Of a DNA stretch of 40,361 bases, positions 1-7,683 are shown one piece after another. The notes under the pieces were generated by a model. It made no database searches, was not told the origin of the DNA, and saw only the letters and a program-made list of their open reading frames with translations. Where the stretch lies: contig QHTE01000007.1 of assembly GCA_003220685.1 (NCBI GenBank), positions 542 through 40,902 of the forward strand, in the 5' to 3' direction. The translations under genes and the position numbers were made by a program. This DNA is from Candidatus Rokuibacteriota bacterium (lineage in GTDB: Bacteria; Methylomirabilota; Methylomirabilia; Rokubacteriales; CSP1-6). Each line of letters opens with the position of its first letter. Position 1 is the stretch's first letter.

Positions 1-20
1 TCGCCCCGACCGCGAACGTC

Positions 21-902
21 ATGAAACCAGGCGAACGCGAGTATTACGTCGCGCACGGCAAGATCTCCGACCCCGGCGAACGGGCGAGGCTCCTGAGCGC
101 CATGCCGTCCGATCCGGAGCGGGTCGTCAGCGCCGTCTCGGCCCTCGTCCTCCATCGGCTCTTCGTCGCCTCGCTGGGCATCACGCCGCATCCGGCGAGC
201 GCCGACGACGTCGAGAGCCGCACGATCTCGCGCATCCTCGATCGGATCCTGGCGCGCGACGCCGCCGCGCTCGACGTCCCGCGGACCCCCGAGCGCCGGT
301 TCATCGGCATCTGCCGCGACTATACGCTGCTGGCGTGCGCGGTCCTACGCCAGCACGGTGTTCCCGCGCGGGCCAGGGTCGGGTTCGCGAACTACTTCAC
401 GCCGAATTTCAACGAGGACCACTGGGTCTGCGAGTATCACGGCGGCGACCGGTGGCGATTGCTCGACCCCGAGCTGAGCGAGCGCGTCCGTGCGTACTTC
501 AAGATCCCCTTTACGCCCAGCGACGTTCCGCGTGACAGATTTCTCACCGCGGGCGATGTCTGGCTCCGCGTGCGACGGGGTGCCCTCGATCCCGCGACGT
601 GCGGTCTCTCGAGCGATGGCCTCCACGGCGCCTGGTTCGTCGCTGGCAACGTGGTCCGCGACCTCGCGGCGTTGAACAAGCGCGAGATGCTCGCCTGGGA
701 CGTCTGGGGAATCATGCGCGAGTGGGGACGCGGCCGGCCCATCCCCGACGCGGTGAGCGCGCGGCTCGACACCGTGGCGGCGCTGACCGCGTCGTCGCCG
801 CCCGACTGGCCTGCGGTCCGCGAAACCTACGAAGGCGACGCGGGGCTGCGCGTGCCCGCCGTGGTGACCAGCCTGGGCCGGCCGGTCGCCGTGGACGTCT
901 AG
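21..902 (+). CDS. transglutaminase-like domain protein
   Basis: Predicted cytoplasmic protein of 293 residues with a transglutaminase/protease-like core. The likely catalytic triad is visible: Cys98 in the motif GICRDYT, His134 in NEDHWVCEY and Asp149 in WRLLDPE, in the order and spacing usual for the family. No signal peptide or membrane segment is seen. The substrate cannot be told; related bacterial proteins are mostly uncharacterised peptidases or amidases. It starts at the ATG at 21, close to the window edge, so an upstream partner may be missing. Its stop codon overlaps the stop of the convergent gene below within a CTAG at 899-902. Confidence 0.8.
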   Translation: MKPGEREYYVAHGKISDPGERARLLSAMPSDPERVVSAVSALVLHRLFVASLGITPHPASADDVESRTISRILDRILARDAAALDVPRTPERRFIGICRDYTLLACAVLRQHGVPARARVGFANYFTPNFNEDHWVCEYHGGDRWRLLDPELSERVRAYFKIPFTPSDVPRDRFLTAGDVWLRVRRGALDPATCGLSSDGLHGAWFVAGNVVRDLAALNKREMLAWDVWGIMREWGRGRPIPDAVSARLDTVAALTASSPPDWPAVRETYEGDAGLRVPAVVTSLGRPVAVDV

Positions 903-1675
903 ACCGCGACGATCGCGGGATCGATGCGCGCCACGACGTAGCCGGCCACGGCGCCGGCGCCGAAGCCCGGCGCGAAGATGCGCATCGGGCGGTCGATGAC
1001 GCCTTCGCGCACGGCGTCCTGAATCGCGATCGGGATCGACGCCGAGGACGTGTTGCCGACCTTCTCGATGTCGAAGTAGAGCCGCTCGGGGCCGACGCCG
1101 GCCGCCTCGGCCAGCTGCAGCACCATCGTCTTGTTGGCCTGATGGGGCACGATCAGGTCGATGGAGTCCAGCAACGAGCCGCTCACTCCGTCGGGGCGGG
1201 GCAGGCCGCGCAGCTCGTCGATCATCTGCGTGAGATAACGCCGCGCCAGCGCGATGACTTGAGGCCCATAGACCGTGATGTTGTTGTCGAACTCGGGGTT
1301 GGGCCAGATGATCGAGTCGACCTCGCTCATTGGGCCGCTCGCGTAGGTCTGGACCCACTCGATGTCGGGCGGCGTGCCGGGCGGGGCCGGCACGTCGCGC
1401 CAGCGCGTCGGGCGCTTCTCGTACATCGTCATCGCGTAGCGGTTCACCCAGAAGAGGTTGAGCGCCAGATCGCGCAGGAGGTCGTAGCGCCCGGCGTAGC
1501 CCTTGGCGTCCACGCTGGCGACGATGTCGGTCTCGGAGGGCGCCTTCTCCTCGAAGTCGCGCTTGATGACCGCGGCGAACTACTCGAGCGTCTCGAAGAT
1601 CGAAAAGTCGAGCTCCGGGAAAAAGTTGGACGGGAACACGATCCGGTCGTAGCGGTTGACCACGAACGGCTTCAT
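899..1675 (-). pseudogene. remnant of ketoacyl-ACP synthase III-like gene
   Basis: The frame from the ATG at 1675 to the stop at 899 would encode about 258 residues but has an in-frame TAG at 1580-1582 (codon 32, probably a former CAG). The C-terminal part is a clear FabH/thiolase-fold C-terminal half: IVPHQANK carries the catalytic His, and EKVGNTSSASIPIAI carries the Asn. The N-terminal half that should hold the nucleophilic Cys is absent. The sequence jumps from a helical N-terminal segment (RPTRWRDVP) straight into the second half near position 1390, so an internal deletion is likely. A downstream start at 1513 would give a 204-residue product still lacking the Cys. Assembly error could explain the TAG but not the missing half. 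Confidence 0.7.
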
Positions 1676-1707
1676 GACGTGGCTCCCTCGCGCGGGATTC
1701 TAGCAGG

Positions 1708-1713
1708 TATAAT
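1708..1713 (+). promoter_or_regulatory. perfect -10 box (TATAAT), probable leaderless start
   Basis: A consensus TATAAT lies 6 nt before the ATG at 1720, so transcription should begin at or next to the start codon. No Shine-Dalgarno sequence fits in between and no clear -35 box is seen. The box overlaps the 10-bp palindrome ATGGCGCCAT at 1712-1721. Confidence 0.55.
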
Positions 1714-1719
1714 GGCGCC

Positions 1720-2370
1720 ATGCCGATCCTGAGCGCGCGCGACCAGGACGCCGTCCGCAAGGAGTTCGAGCGCATCGCCGGCGCCGTGAAGCTCGTCGTC
1801 TTCTCGCAGTCGCTCGCGGCGCCGGAGCTCTGCCAGCAGAACGAGCAGCTCGTGCGCGAGGTCGCCGAGCTGTCCGACAAGATCACGGTGGAGGTGCTCA
1901 ACCTCGCCATCGATCGGGAGCGGGCGGAGGCCTACGGGGTCGACCAGGTGCCGGCCATCGTCGTCGAGGGCAGCCGCGACTGGGGCATCCGCTTCTACGG
2001 CGTGCCGCTCGGCTACGAGTTCAGCAACCTGATCGACGCGATCATCGTGGCGTCCACCGGCGAGCCCACCCTGAGCGAGGAGACGCTCGCCTCGCTGCGC
2101 GCGCTCGCCTCCGACGTCGACATCAAGGTCTTCTCGACCCCCACCTGACCGCACTGCCCCCGGGCCGTGCGCCTGGCGCAGCACATGTCGGTGGCCTCGG
2201 AGCGAGTGCGCTCGACCGTGATCGAGGCGACCGAGTTTCCGGAACTGTCGCGCGCCTACCAGGTGATGGGCGTGCCGAAGGTCGTGATCAACGATCGCGT
2301 CCAGTTCGAAGGCGCCGTGCCCGAGCCCGACTTCCTGGGCGCGGTGCTCCAGGCGGTGGAGACGCCCTGA
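1720..2370 (+). CDS. protein disulfide oxidoreductase, candidate selenoprotein (UGA at codon 143)
   Basis: Tandem thioredoxin/glutaredoxin-fold protein (PDO family) of 216 residues if the in-frame TGA at 2146-2148 is read through, a normal length for the family. Domain 1 (about 1-110) has a single Cys in the active-site loop and the cis-Pro motif DQVPAIVVEG. Domain 2 should begin its redox motif exactly at the TGA: FSTPT-[TGA]-PHC-PRAVRLA, so TGA replaces the first Cys of a CPHC motif. It then continues with the cis-Pro motif MGVPKVVIND. No other disruption is seen and both sides stay in the same frame. This is the classic signature of selenocysteine in a UxxC redox protein. The alternative is a TGC-to-TGA mutation or base error, giving a 142-residue truncated product. 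Role: thiol-disulfide exchange in the cytoplasm. Confidence 0.7.
2167..2184 (+). promoter_or_regulatory. candidate bacterial SECIS hairpin
   Basis: A hairpin lies 18 nt after the in-frame TGA: GTGCGC pairs with GC-A-GCAC (bulged A at 2180) around the loop CTGGC (2173-2177). Twenty-four nt separate the TGA from the loop, within the range known for bacterial SECIS elements, and the loop contains GG. GC-rich DNA forms hairpins easily, so this is supportive only. Confidence 0.3.
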
Positions 2371-2828
2371 GAGGCGTCTCGCGAAGCGTCCGCCCGCCGG
2401 GGCGCGACCCTGCGCTCCTGTTCGCCTACGGAACCTTGATGCGGGGCTACGCGCTCCACCAGGCACTCGGCTCGCGATCGACGTTTCTCGGCGCGGGCGA
2501 AGTCCGCGGGCGCCTGCTCGACCTCGGCCGCTACCCCGGACTGATCGACGGCGCCGGGCGTGTCCGCGGCGAGATCTACCGTCTCGACGATCCCGAACTT
2601 CTCCCGGTCCTCGACCGTGAGGAGGGGTACAATTTCGAGCGTTGCCGCGCGATCGTCACGCTCGCGAATGGCCGGCACGCGCGAGCGTGGGTCTACCGTT
2701 ACCGCGGGCCACAGAATCGGGCGGTCCCCATCCCGGACGGGGACTACCGGCGGGCGCACCGTCCCGCAATGGTTGTGCGCGCTGCAGGCCGTCGCGGGGC
2801 TGGGGCCCCGCCAGCCGAGGCGCGCTGA
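2367..2828 (+). CDS. gamma-glutamylcyclotransferase-like (AIG2/GGCT fold) protein
   Basis: The family hallmark FAYGTLMRG is encoded from 2421, so the in-frame ATG at 2439 lies inside the motif and cannot be the true start. No ATG, GTG or TTG exists in frame between the previous stop and the motif. The best candidate is CTG at 2367, which overlaps the previous gene's TGA and has a GGTGGAG-like Shine-Dalgarno 6 nt upstream. Later conserved parts include GRYPGLIDG and LDREEGYNFERC. The last 18 or so residues (rich in Gly, Ala and Arg) are encoded by a tandem repeat starting at 2771, so the natural C-terminus may have been replaced. Substrate unknown; relatives act on gamma-glutamyl amines or peptides. 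Confidence 0.7.
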   Translation: MRGVSRSVRPPGRDPALLFAYGTLMRGYALHQALGSRSTFLGAGEVRGRLLDLGRYPGLIDGAGRVRGEIYRLDDPELLPVLDREEGYNFERCRAIVTLANGRHARAWVYRYRGPQNRAVPIPDGDYRRAHRPAMVVRAAGRRGAGAPPAEAR

Positions 2829-2920
2829 CGATTAGGTTGTGCGCGCGGCAGGCCGTCGCGGGGCTGGGGCCCCGCCGGCCGAGGCGCGCTGATGAAACAG
2901 GAGGCGCGCTGATGAAACAG
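2771..2920 (+). repeat. 64-bp tandem duplication plus exact 20-bp tandem repeat carrying a duplicated RBS
   Basis: Units at 2771-2834 and 2835-2898 are near-identical, and each contains a strong hairpin (GCGGGGC-TGGG-GCCCCGC). The last 20 bp of unit 2 (2881-2900) are repeated exactly at 2901-2920. Each 20-bp copy ends in the ACAGGAG-type Shine-Dalgarno; only the second one, at 2918-2923, sits at the right distance from the ATG at 2931. The GGCT-like gene's stop codon (2826-2828) lies in unit 1. Confidence 0.85.
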
Positions 2921-2930
2921 GAGAACGTCA

Positions 2931-4313
2931 ATGGCGATGACCGCCGCTGAGCTCGTCAAGGCCGATCAGGAGCACCTGATTCATCCGCTGCACCACCCCA
3001 TCGACAACGCCGAGCCGCTGATCTACGTCCGCGGCCGCGGCGCGACCATCCAGGAGATCGGGGGCCACGAGTACATCGACGGGCTCTCCGGCCTCTGGAA
3101 CGTGAACGTGGGGCACGGGCGCACGGAGCTGGCCGATGCCGCGGCCGCCCAGATGAAGGACCTCGCGTACTTCTCGGGCTACGTCGGCTCGTCGAACATC
3201 CCGGCGATCACCCTGGCCAACAAGCTCATCGAGCTCGCCCCCGACAACATGCAGGCGGTGTTCTTCACCTGCGGCGGCGCCGAGTCGAACGAGTCGGCGT
3301 TCAAGACGGCGCGCTTCTACTGGAAGACGCAGGGCAAGCCCGACAAGGTCAAGATCATCTCGCGCCAGCAGGGCTACCACGGCGTCACCTTGCAGGCGAT
3401 GAGCGCCACCGGCATGAGCGCCTACTGGAAGATGTTCGAGCCGCGCGTGCCGGGCTTCGTCCACATCCAGACGTGCTACCCCTATCGCTTCCAGGGCGCC
3501 AAGGCCGGCGAGACCGTGGGGCAGGCGGCCGCGCGCGAGCTCGAGGAGACGATCCTGCGCGAGGGGGCGGACACCGTGGCCGGATTCATCGGCGAGCCCA
3601 TTCACGGCGGCGGCGGCGTCATCTATCCGACCGACGACTACTGGCCGCGGGTGCGCGAGGTCTGCACGCGCCACAAGGTGCTCTTGATCGGCGACGAGGT
3701 CATCACCGGCTTCTGCCGCACGGGCCGCTGGTTCGCGCTCTCGCACTGGGACGTGAAGCCCGACATCATGTCGTTCGCGAAGGGCGTGACCTCGGGCTAT
3801 CTGCCGCTCGGGGGCATCATGGTGACCAAGGCGATCAAGCAGGCGATGGACTCGGTCAAGCCCGAGGACCGCTGGATGCACGCCTACACCTATTCGAGCC
3901 ATCCGGCATGCTGCGCCGTCGGTGTCAAGAACGTCGAGATCATGGAGCGCGAGCGGCTCTGGGAAAACGCGGCGAAGATGGGCACGCGCCTGCACCGGGG
4001 CCTGCAGCAGGCGTTCGGCGATCACCCGAACGCGGGCGACATCCGCGGCGGCAAGGGGCTCCTGGCCGCGGTCGAGCTCGTGGAAGACCGGGCGACGAAG
4101 AAGAACTTCGCCGGCGACAAGCAGGTCGCCCAGCGCATCCAGGCCGAGATGATGAAGCGCGGGGTCGTGACGCGCACGCGGCCCTCGCCGGGCCCGCATC
4201 CGGCGCCGGGCGACGCGGTCTACTTCGCGCCGCCGCTGGTCGTCACCGAGGCGGAGATCGACCGACTCATCGGCGTGACGCGCGATGCCGTGAAGGTCGT
4301 CCTGGGCGTCTAG
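2931..4313 (+). CDS. class III PLP-dependent aminotransferase
   Basis: Full-length fold-type I omega-aminotransferase of 460 residues. The PLP-binding lysine is K284 in SFAKGVTSGYLPLGG; D255 in LLIGDEVITGF contacts the pyridine nitrogen; GGAESNESA (about 115-123) binds the cofactor phosphate; YHG is at 149-151. The family transfers amino groups between omega-amino acids, diamines, taurine or KAPA and pyruvate or another keto acid; the sequence alone does not fix the substrate. The ATG at 2931 follows a good Shine-Dalgarno (CAGGAG, 7 nt away) that lies inside the tandem repeat. It is followed closely by a small membrane protein gene. Confidence 0.9.
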   Translation: MAMTAAELVKADQEHLIHPLHHPIDNAEPLIYVRGRGATIQEIGGHEYIDGLSGLWNVNVGHGRTELADAAAAQMKDLAYFSGYVGSSNIPAITLANKLIELAPDNMQAVFFTCGGAESNESAFKTARFYWKTQGKPDKVKIISRQQGYHGVTLQAMSATGMSAYWKMFEPRVPGFVHIQTCYPYRFQGAKAGETVGQAAARELEETILREGADTVAGFIGEPIHGGGGVIYPTDDYWPRVREVCTRHKVLLIGDEVITGFCRTGRWFALSHWDVKPDIMSFAKGVTSGYLPLGGIMVTKAIKQAMDSVKPEDRWMHAYTYSSHPACCAVGVKNVEIMERERLWENAAKMGTRLHRGLQQAFGDHPNAGDIRGGKGLLAAVELVEDRATKKNFAGDKQVAQRIQAEMMKRGVVTRTRPSPGPHPAPGDAVYFAPPLVVTEAEIDRLIGVTRDAVKVVLGV

Positions 4314-4325
4314 CCCGGGCTTGTC

Positions 4326-4520
4326 GTGAGGCTGATCACCGCTCACCGCATCCTCATCGGGGCGGGGATCGCGTTCTTTCTGCTCTACGCGATGATCGTC
4401 CTCTTGCGCGACCACACAGTCGCCGGGCTCGTGCACGCGCTGGTCTCGCTGGCCGTGGCCGTCGGGCTCGCCCTCTACTACCGCACGCTCAAGCGATGGG
4501 GCTCGCCCCCGCCGTCCTGA
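4326..4520 (+). CDS. small two-helix membrane protein
   Basis: Predicted inner-membrane protein of 64 residues with two hydrophobic helices (about 8-26 and 32-51), starting with GTG at 4326, 12 nt after the aminotransferase stop. Its end overlaps the DCC-family gene by 25 bp, suggesting one transcript. No family recognised. Confidence 0.55.
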   Translation: MRLITAHRILIGAGIAFFLLYAMIVLLRDHTVAGLVHALVSLAVAVGLALYYRTLKRWGSPPPS

Positions 4521-4858
4521 TCTACGACGGGGAGTGCGCGATGTGCCGAGCGAGCGCGCTCTGGCTCATGCGCCTGGCGCTCTCCGGCGGCGCGCTCGAG
4601 ATCCTCCCGTGCCGGTCGGCGCCGCGACGGCTGCGCTACCCGCACATCACCGACGAGGCCTGCATGACCGCGATGCAGCTCGTGCTGCCGGATGGACGCA
4701 CGCTCGCCGGCGCCGACGCCGTGCCGGAGCTGCTTCACCGCATCCGCGGTCTCGGCTGGCTCGCGACGCTCTTCGCGCTGCCGGGCGCGCGCCCGATCGC
4801 GCGCCGGGTCTACGCGTGGATCGCGAAGAACCGCATGCGCCTGTCCTGCGAGCGGTGA
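4496..4858 (+). CDS. DCC-family (DUF393) thiol-disulfide oxidoreductase-like protein
   Basis: Protein of 120 residues that opens with the family signature YDGECAMC, where Cys14 and Cys17 form the CxxC. Arg and Trp residues typical of DUF393 follow, and the end contains YAWIAKNR. The family is thioredoxin-like but its partner is generally unknown. The start ATG at 4496 lies inside the preceding small membrane gene, and the stop overlaps the next gene's GTG (GTGA at 4855), so translation is probably coupled. Confidence 0.8.
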   Translation: MGLAPAVLIYDGECAMCRASALWLMRLALSGGALEILPCRSAPRRLRYPHITDEACMTAMQLVLPDGRTLAGADAVPELLHRIRGLGWLATLFALPGARPIARRVYAWIAKNRMRLSCER

Positions 4859-5406
4859 GCCGCTACGGTCTGCAGAGAAGCGGTAACGCGAGGAGCAATC
4901 GGTCAGAAGGTCTTCAGCATCGTTGGGCACGCTCTCATGTAGCGCTCGTCCTGCTGGCGTGGCTTCCCTATTCGTCGGCGCTCGCCGCGCAGGACAGATC
5001 CAGCGCTCCGGATCCCGCCGAAGCGCTTCCGGGCAGCCCGGCGCCCGAGCATGTCGTCGCCGAGATCCGACGGGCCCTCGACGGCGCCATCTCACGATTC
5101 GCCGCGATGGACGAGGCCGGCGTGCTGGCTTACATCTCGCCGCAATACCGAACCGGAACGCTGACGAAGGCGGGGATCGCCGAGCAGCTGCGGACCGTCT
5201 TCGCGATCCATGACCAGGTGAAAGCGCGCGTGCGCATCGACGATGTGCGCATGGTCGGCGAGCTCGCCTGGGTCTATTCGACTGGTGAGGTCACCGGCCG
5301 TCTCCGCTGGGTCGGCGGATCGGTCCCGGTGCTTTCGTGGCAGCGAGAGCTCGAAGTGGCCCGTCTTGAGAACGGCCGATGGCGTCTCTTCGGCTACCAG
5401 CAGTGA
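4855..5406 (+). CDS. exported NTF2/SnoaL-like fold protein
   Basis: Predicted 183-residue protein from a GTG at 4855 that overlaps the DCC gene's stop. A hydrophobic export signal ends in ALAAQ, followed by a Pro/Ser linker and a cone-shaped alpha+beta domain (from about residue 60) with a SnoaL/NTF2-like pattern: ALDGAISRFAAMDEAGVLAYI, later WVYSTGEVTGRL and the ending NGRWRLFGYQQ. The N-region before the hydrophobic core is long (about 25 residues), so the start could be later, but no better start codon is present. Probably periplasmic; function unknown. Confidence 0.6.
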   Translation: MSRYGLQRSGNARSNRSEGLQHRWARSHVALVLLAWLPYSSALAAQDRSSAPDPAEALPGSPAPEHVVAEIRRALDGAISRFAAMDEAGVLAYISPQYRTGTLTKAGIAEQLRTVFAIHDQVKARVRIDDVRMVGELAWVYSTGEVTGRLRWVGGSVPVLSWQRELEVARLENGRWRLFGYQQ

Positions 5407-5574
5407 CGGATTCCGGTTGCATTTTTCTTCGGCATCGCGCGTCGCGTCGCACTGAAATGTGGCAGCACGATCCGAGGAATATCCCGATGTCGCGAAGATA
5501 AGTATCGATGTAGCTTGACGATCGCCCCGCGGCCGATGTCTGGCACGCGCGGTGCATTCGCTACCGGCCGGCGC

Positions 5575-5649
5575 GTCCACGAGGGACAGGCCGAAGGGAC
5601 AGCGATGGCGCTGAGTGCCTCCTACCGGAGGCAACGGCGCCATTTTTTT
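5575..5649 (+). terminator. leader with intrinsic-terminator-like hairpin before the nitrate operon
   Basis: ATGGCGC (5605-5611) pairs with GCGCCAT (5637-5643), enclosing a second stem, TGCCTCC (5616-5622) with GGAGGCA (5627-5633), loop TACC, and ends in seven Ts (5643-5649). A small upstream hairpin, GTCC-ACGAG-GGAC, is at 5575-5587. The nrtA GTG follows only 17 nt after the T-run, so this is more likely a conditional terminator (attenuator) of the operon than the end of the gene before. The shared blocks CACGAG and ATGGCGC-N2-AGTGC also occur in the leader at 17118. The 5407-5574 stretch holds no gene. Confidence 0.65.
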
Positions 5650-5665
5650 GTCTGGGAGGTGATCG

Positions 5666-6904
5666 GTGCAGATAACGCGACGGACGTTCCTCGAGACGAC
5701 GGGTGCCGCGGCGCTCTTCGCCGGACTGCCCACGGGCTGGGCAGGCGGCGTGTATGCGGCCGACGGGCCCGAGACGCCGAAGGTGAGGATCGGCATCATC
5801 GCCCTCACCGACTGCTCGTCGATCGTGATGGCGCACGAGCTCGGGCTCTTCAAGAAGTACGGCATCGAGTCGACGATCTCGAAGGAGGCGTCGTGGGCGG
5901 TTATCCGCGACCGCCTCACCCTCGGCGAGAACCAGGCGACCCACATGCTGCTGGGCATCCCGTACGCGGCGACGATGGGCCTTCAGGGCTCGCCCGTGAA
6001 GCCGATGATCATCCCGATGTACCTCAACCGAAACGGGCAGGCGATCACGCTGACGAAGGCGCTGCTCGAGAAGGGCGTGAAGACGCCCCAGCAGCTCAAG
6101 CCGCTGGCGCTCGAGGCGAAGGCCAAGAACGCGCCCCTGACCTTTGCGATGACCTATCCGCCCGGCACCCACGCGATGTGGACGCGGTACTGGCTCGGAG
6201 CCGGCGGCATCAATCCCGATCGTGACGTCTCGCTGATCACGATTCCGCCCGCCCAGATGGTCGCCAACATGAAGGTCGGCAAGATGGACGGCTATTGCGT
6301 CGGCGAGCCGTGGGGCGCGCGCGCCATCGCCGACGGCATCGGTTTTACCGCCATCACTACGCAGCAGATCTGGCGCGATCACCCAGAAAAGGTGCTCGCC
6401 TTCACGGAGGAGTTCGCCCAGAAGAACCCGAGGACCGTGAGGGCCGTGATGGCGGCGGTGCTCGAGGCGAGCCAGTGGAACGACAAGCTCGAGAATCGGC
6501 CGCGCGTGGCCGAGGTCGTCGGCCAGCCGCAGTACGTCAACGCCGCGAAGGAGATCATCCTCGGCCGCATGCTCGGCGACTACGACTACGGCGACGGGCG
6601 CAAAGAGAAGGACAAGTACTACATGACCTTCTTCGATCGCCAGACGAACTTTCCGCTCAAGTCGCACGGCGTCTGGTGGCTCAGCCAGTTCCGGCGGTGG
6701 GGCATGGTCAAGGAGCCGCCGGACTACAAGGGGCTCGTCGATCGCGTGCACCGCTCCGACATCTTCCGCGAGGTGGCCAAGGACATGGGCATCGAGACGC
6801 CGCGCGAGGACACGAAGAAGGAAACCCTCTTCGACGGTACGCTCTTCGATCCAGCCGATCCTGAGAGGTACGCGAAGAGCTTCGCCGTGCACTCGATGGC
6901 GTGA
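5666..6904 (+). CDS. nrtA: nitrate ABC transporter substrate-binding protein, Tat-exported
   Basis: Periplasmic solute-binding protein of 412 residues in the NrtA/CmpA family. The N-terminus has the twin-arginine motif RRTFL (residues 5-9), then a hydrophobic stretch ending in VYA, so it is probably exported folded by Tat. The body contains the nitrate-binding-type segments LGLFKKYGI, TYPPGTHAMW, YWLGAGGINPD and YCVGEPWGARA. The GTG at 5666 has a good Shine-Dalgarno (GGGAGGT, 5 nt). It is the first gene of the nitrate operon, with permease, ATPases and reductases following without gaps, which supports nitrate/nitrite over taurine or aliphatic sulfonates. Confidence 0.88.
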   Translation: MQITRRTFLETTGAAALFAGLPTGWAGGVYAADGPETPKVRIGIIALTDCSSIVMAHELGLFKKYGIESTISKEASWAVIRDRLTLGENQATHMLLGIPYAATMGLQGSPVKPMIIPMYLNRNGQAITLTKALLEKGVKTPQQLKPLALEAKAKNAPLTFAMTYPPGTHAMWTRYWLGAGGINPDRDVSLITIPPAQMVANMKVGKMDGYCVGEPWGARAIADGIGFTAITTQQIWRDHPEKVLAFTEEFAQKNPRTVRAVMAAVLEASQWNDKLENRPRVAEVVGQPQYVNAAKEIILGRMLGDYDYGDGRKEKDKYYMTFFDRQTNFPLKSHGVWWLSQFRRWGMVKEPPDYKGLVDRVHRSDIFREVAKDMGIETPREDTKKETLFDGTLFDPADPERYAKSFAVHSMA

Positions 6905-7683
6905 GCGCGCGCATGAAGATCCGACTGACTTCTCAGCTGATTCTCCCGATGCTGGGTGCCGCGTGCGTCCTCTTGGCCTGGACGGTCGTGAGCGCGACGA
7001 TCGCGCCGGATCTGCCGTCGCCGGCGCGGACGTGGCAGGAGTCGCGGCGGTACATCCTGGAGCCCTTCTTCAAGGACGGCGAGATGAACCAGGGGATCGG
7101 CCGACTCGCGTTCTACTCGCTGGTGCGCGTCGGCAAAGGATTCGTGCTGGCGCTGGCGATCGGCACGCCGATCGGCTTCCTGCTCGGGCTCTCGCGGCCG
7201 TTCCACCAGTCGTTCGATCCGATCGTGCAGTTCATGCGGCCGATCTCGCCGCTGGCGTGGCTGCCGCTGGGCCTGGTGATCTTCCAGAAGTCCGAGCCCG
7301 CCGCGATCTTTACGATCGCGCTCTGCGCGATGTGGCCGACGGTCATCAACACGGCCGTCGGCGTCCGGTCGATCAGCCAGGAGTACTTGAACGTCGGCCG
7401 GGTGCTGAAGCTCTCACGGAGCCGGATGCTGACGCGGATCATCGTCCCGGCGACTTTGCCCTACGTCTTCACGGGCTACCGGCTCTCCCTCGGCCTGGCG
7501 TGGCTCGTCATCGTCGCCTCCGAGATGCTGACGGGGACGCCGGGCGTCGGCGGCTTCCTGTGGCAGGAGTACAACAGCCTCGTCTACGCGCACATCATCC
7601 TCAGCGTGCTCACGATCGGCGCGATCGGCTTCTTGCTCGACCGGCTGATGGGCCTGGTCGAGGCGCGCGTGCGGGTCAACTGA
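6901..7683 (+). CDS. nrtB: nitrate ABC transporter permease
   Basis: Inner-membrane permease of 260 residues, binding-protein-dependent type, with about six hydrophobic segments. The ATPase-docking EAA-like loop is near SRMLTRIIVPATLPYVFTG. The family-typical QFMRPISPLAWLPLGLVIF is in the middle. The GTG at 6901 overlaps the nrtA stop (GTGA); an ATG at 6913 is the alternative. It forms the pore of the nitrate importer with the two ATPases encoded next. Confidence 0.88.
   Translation: MSARMKIRLTSQLILPMLGAACVLLAWTVVSATIAPDLPSPARTWQESRRYILEPFFKDGEMNQGIGRLAFYSLVRVGKGFVLALAIGTPIGFLLGLSRPFHQSFDPIVQFMRPISPLAWLPLGLVIFQKSEPAAIFTIALCAMWPTVINTAVGVRSISQEYLNVGRVLKLSRSRMLTRIIVPATLPYVFTGYRLSLGLAWLVIVASEMLTGTPGVGGFLWQEYNSLVYAHIILSVLTIGAIGFLLDRLMGLVEARVRVN

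Noticed and set aside
1580..1582. Reassigned or suppressed TAG codon in the ketoacyl-synthase-like gene
   Set aside because: TAG is used as a normal stop by several genes here (for example at 900-902 and 14792-14794), and this gene is damaged in another way too.
345..1910. Long minus-strand frames over the transglutaminase-like and disulfide-oxidoreductase genes
   Set aside because: Arg/Ala/Pro-rich shadows of GC-rich coding DNA; the real genes show motifs and correct codon bias on the other strand or frame.
5575..5587. ANTAR-type six-base-loop hairpin in the nitrate leader
   Set aside because: The stem GTCC/GGAC leaves a five-base loop (ACGAG), so the A1-G4 six-base rule is not met there; only the 17 kb leader shows it.
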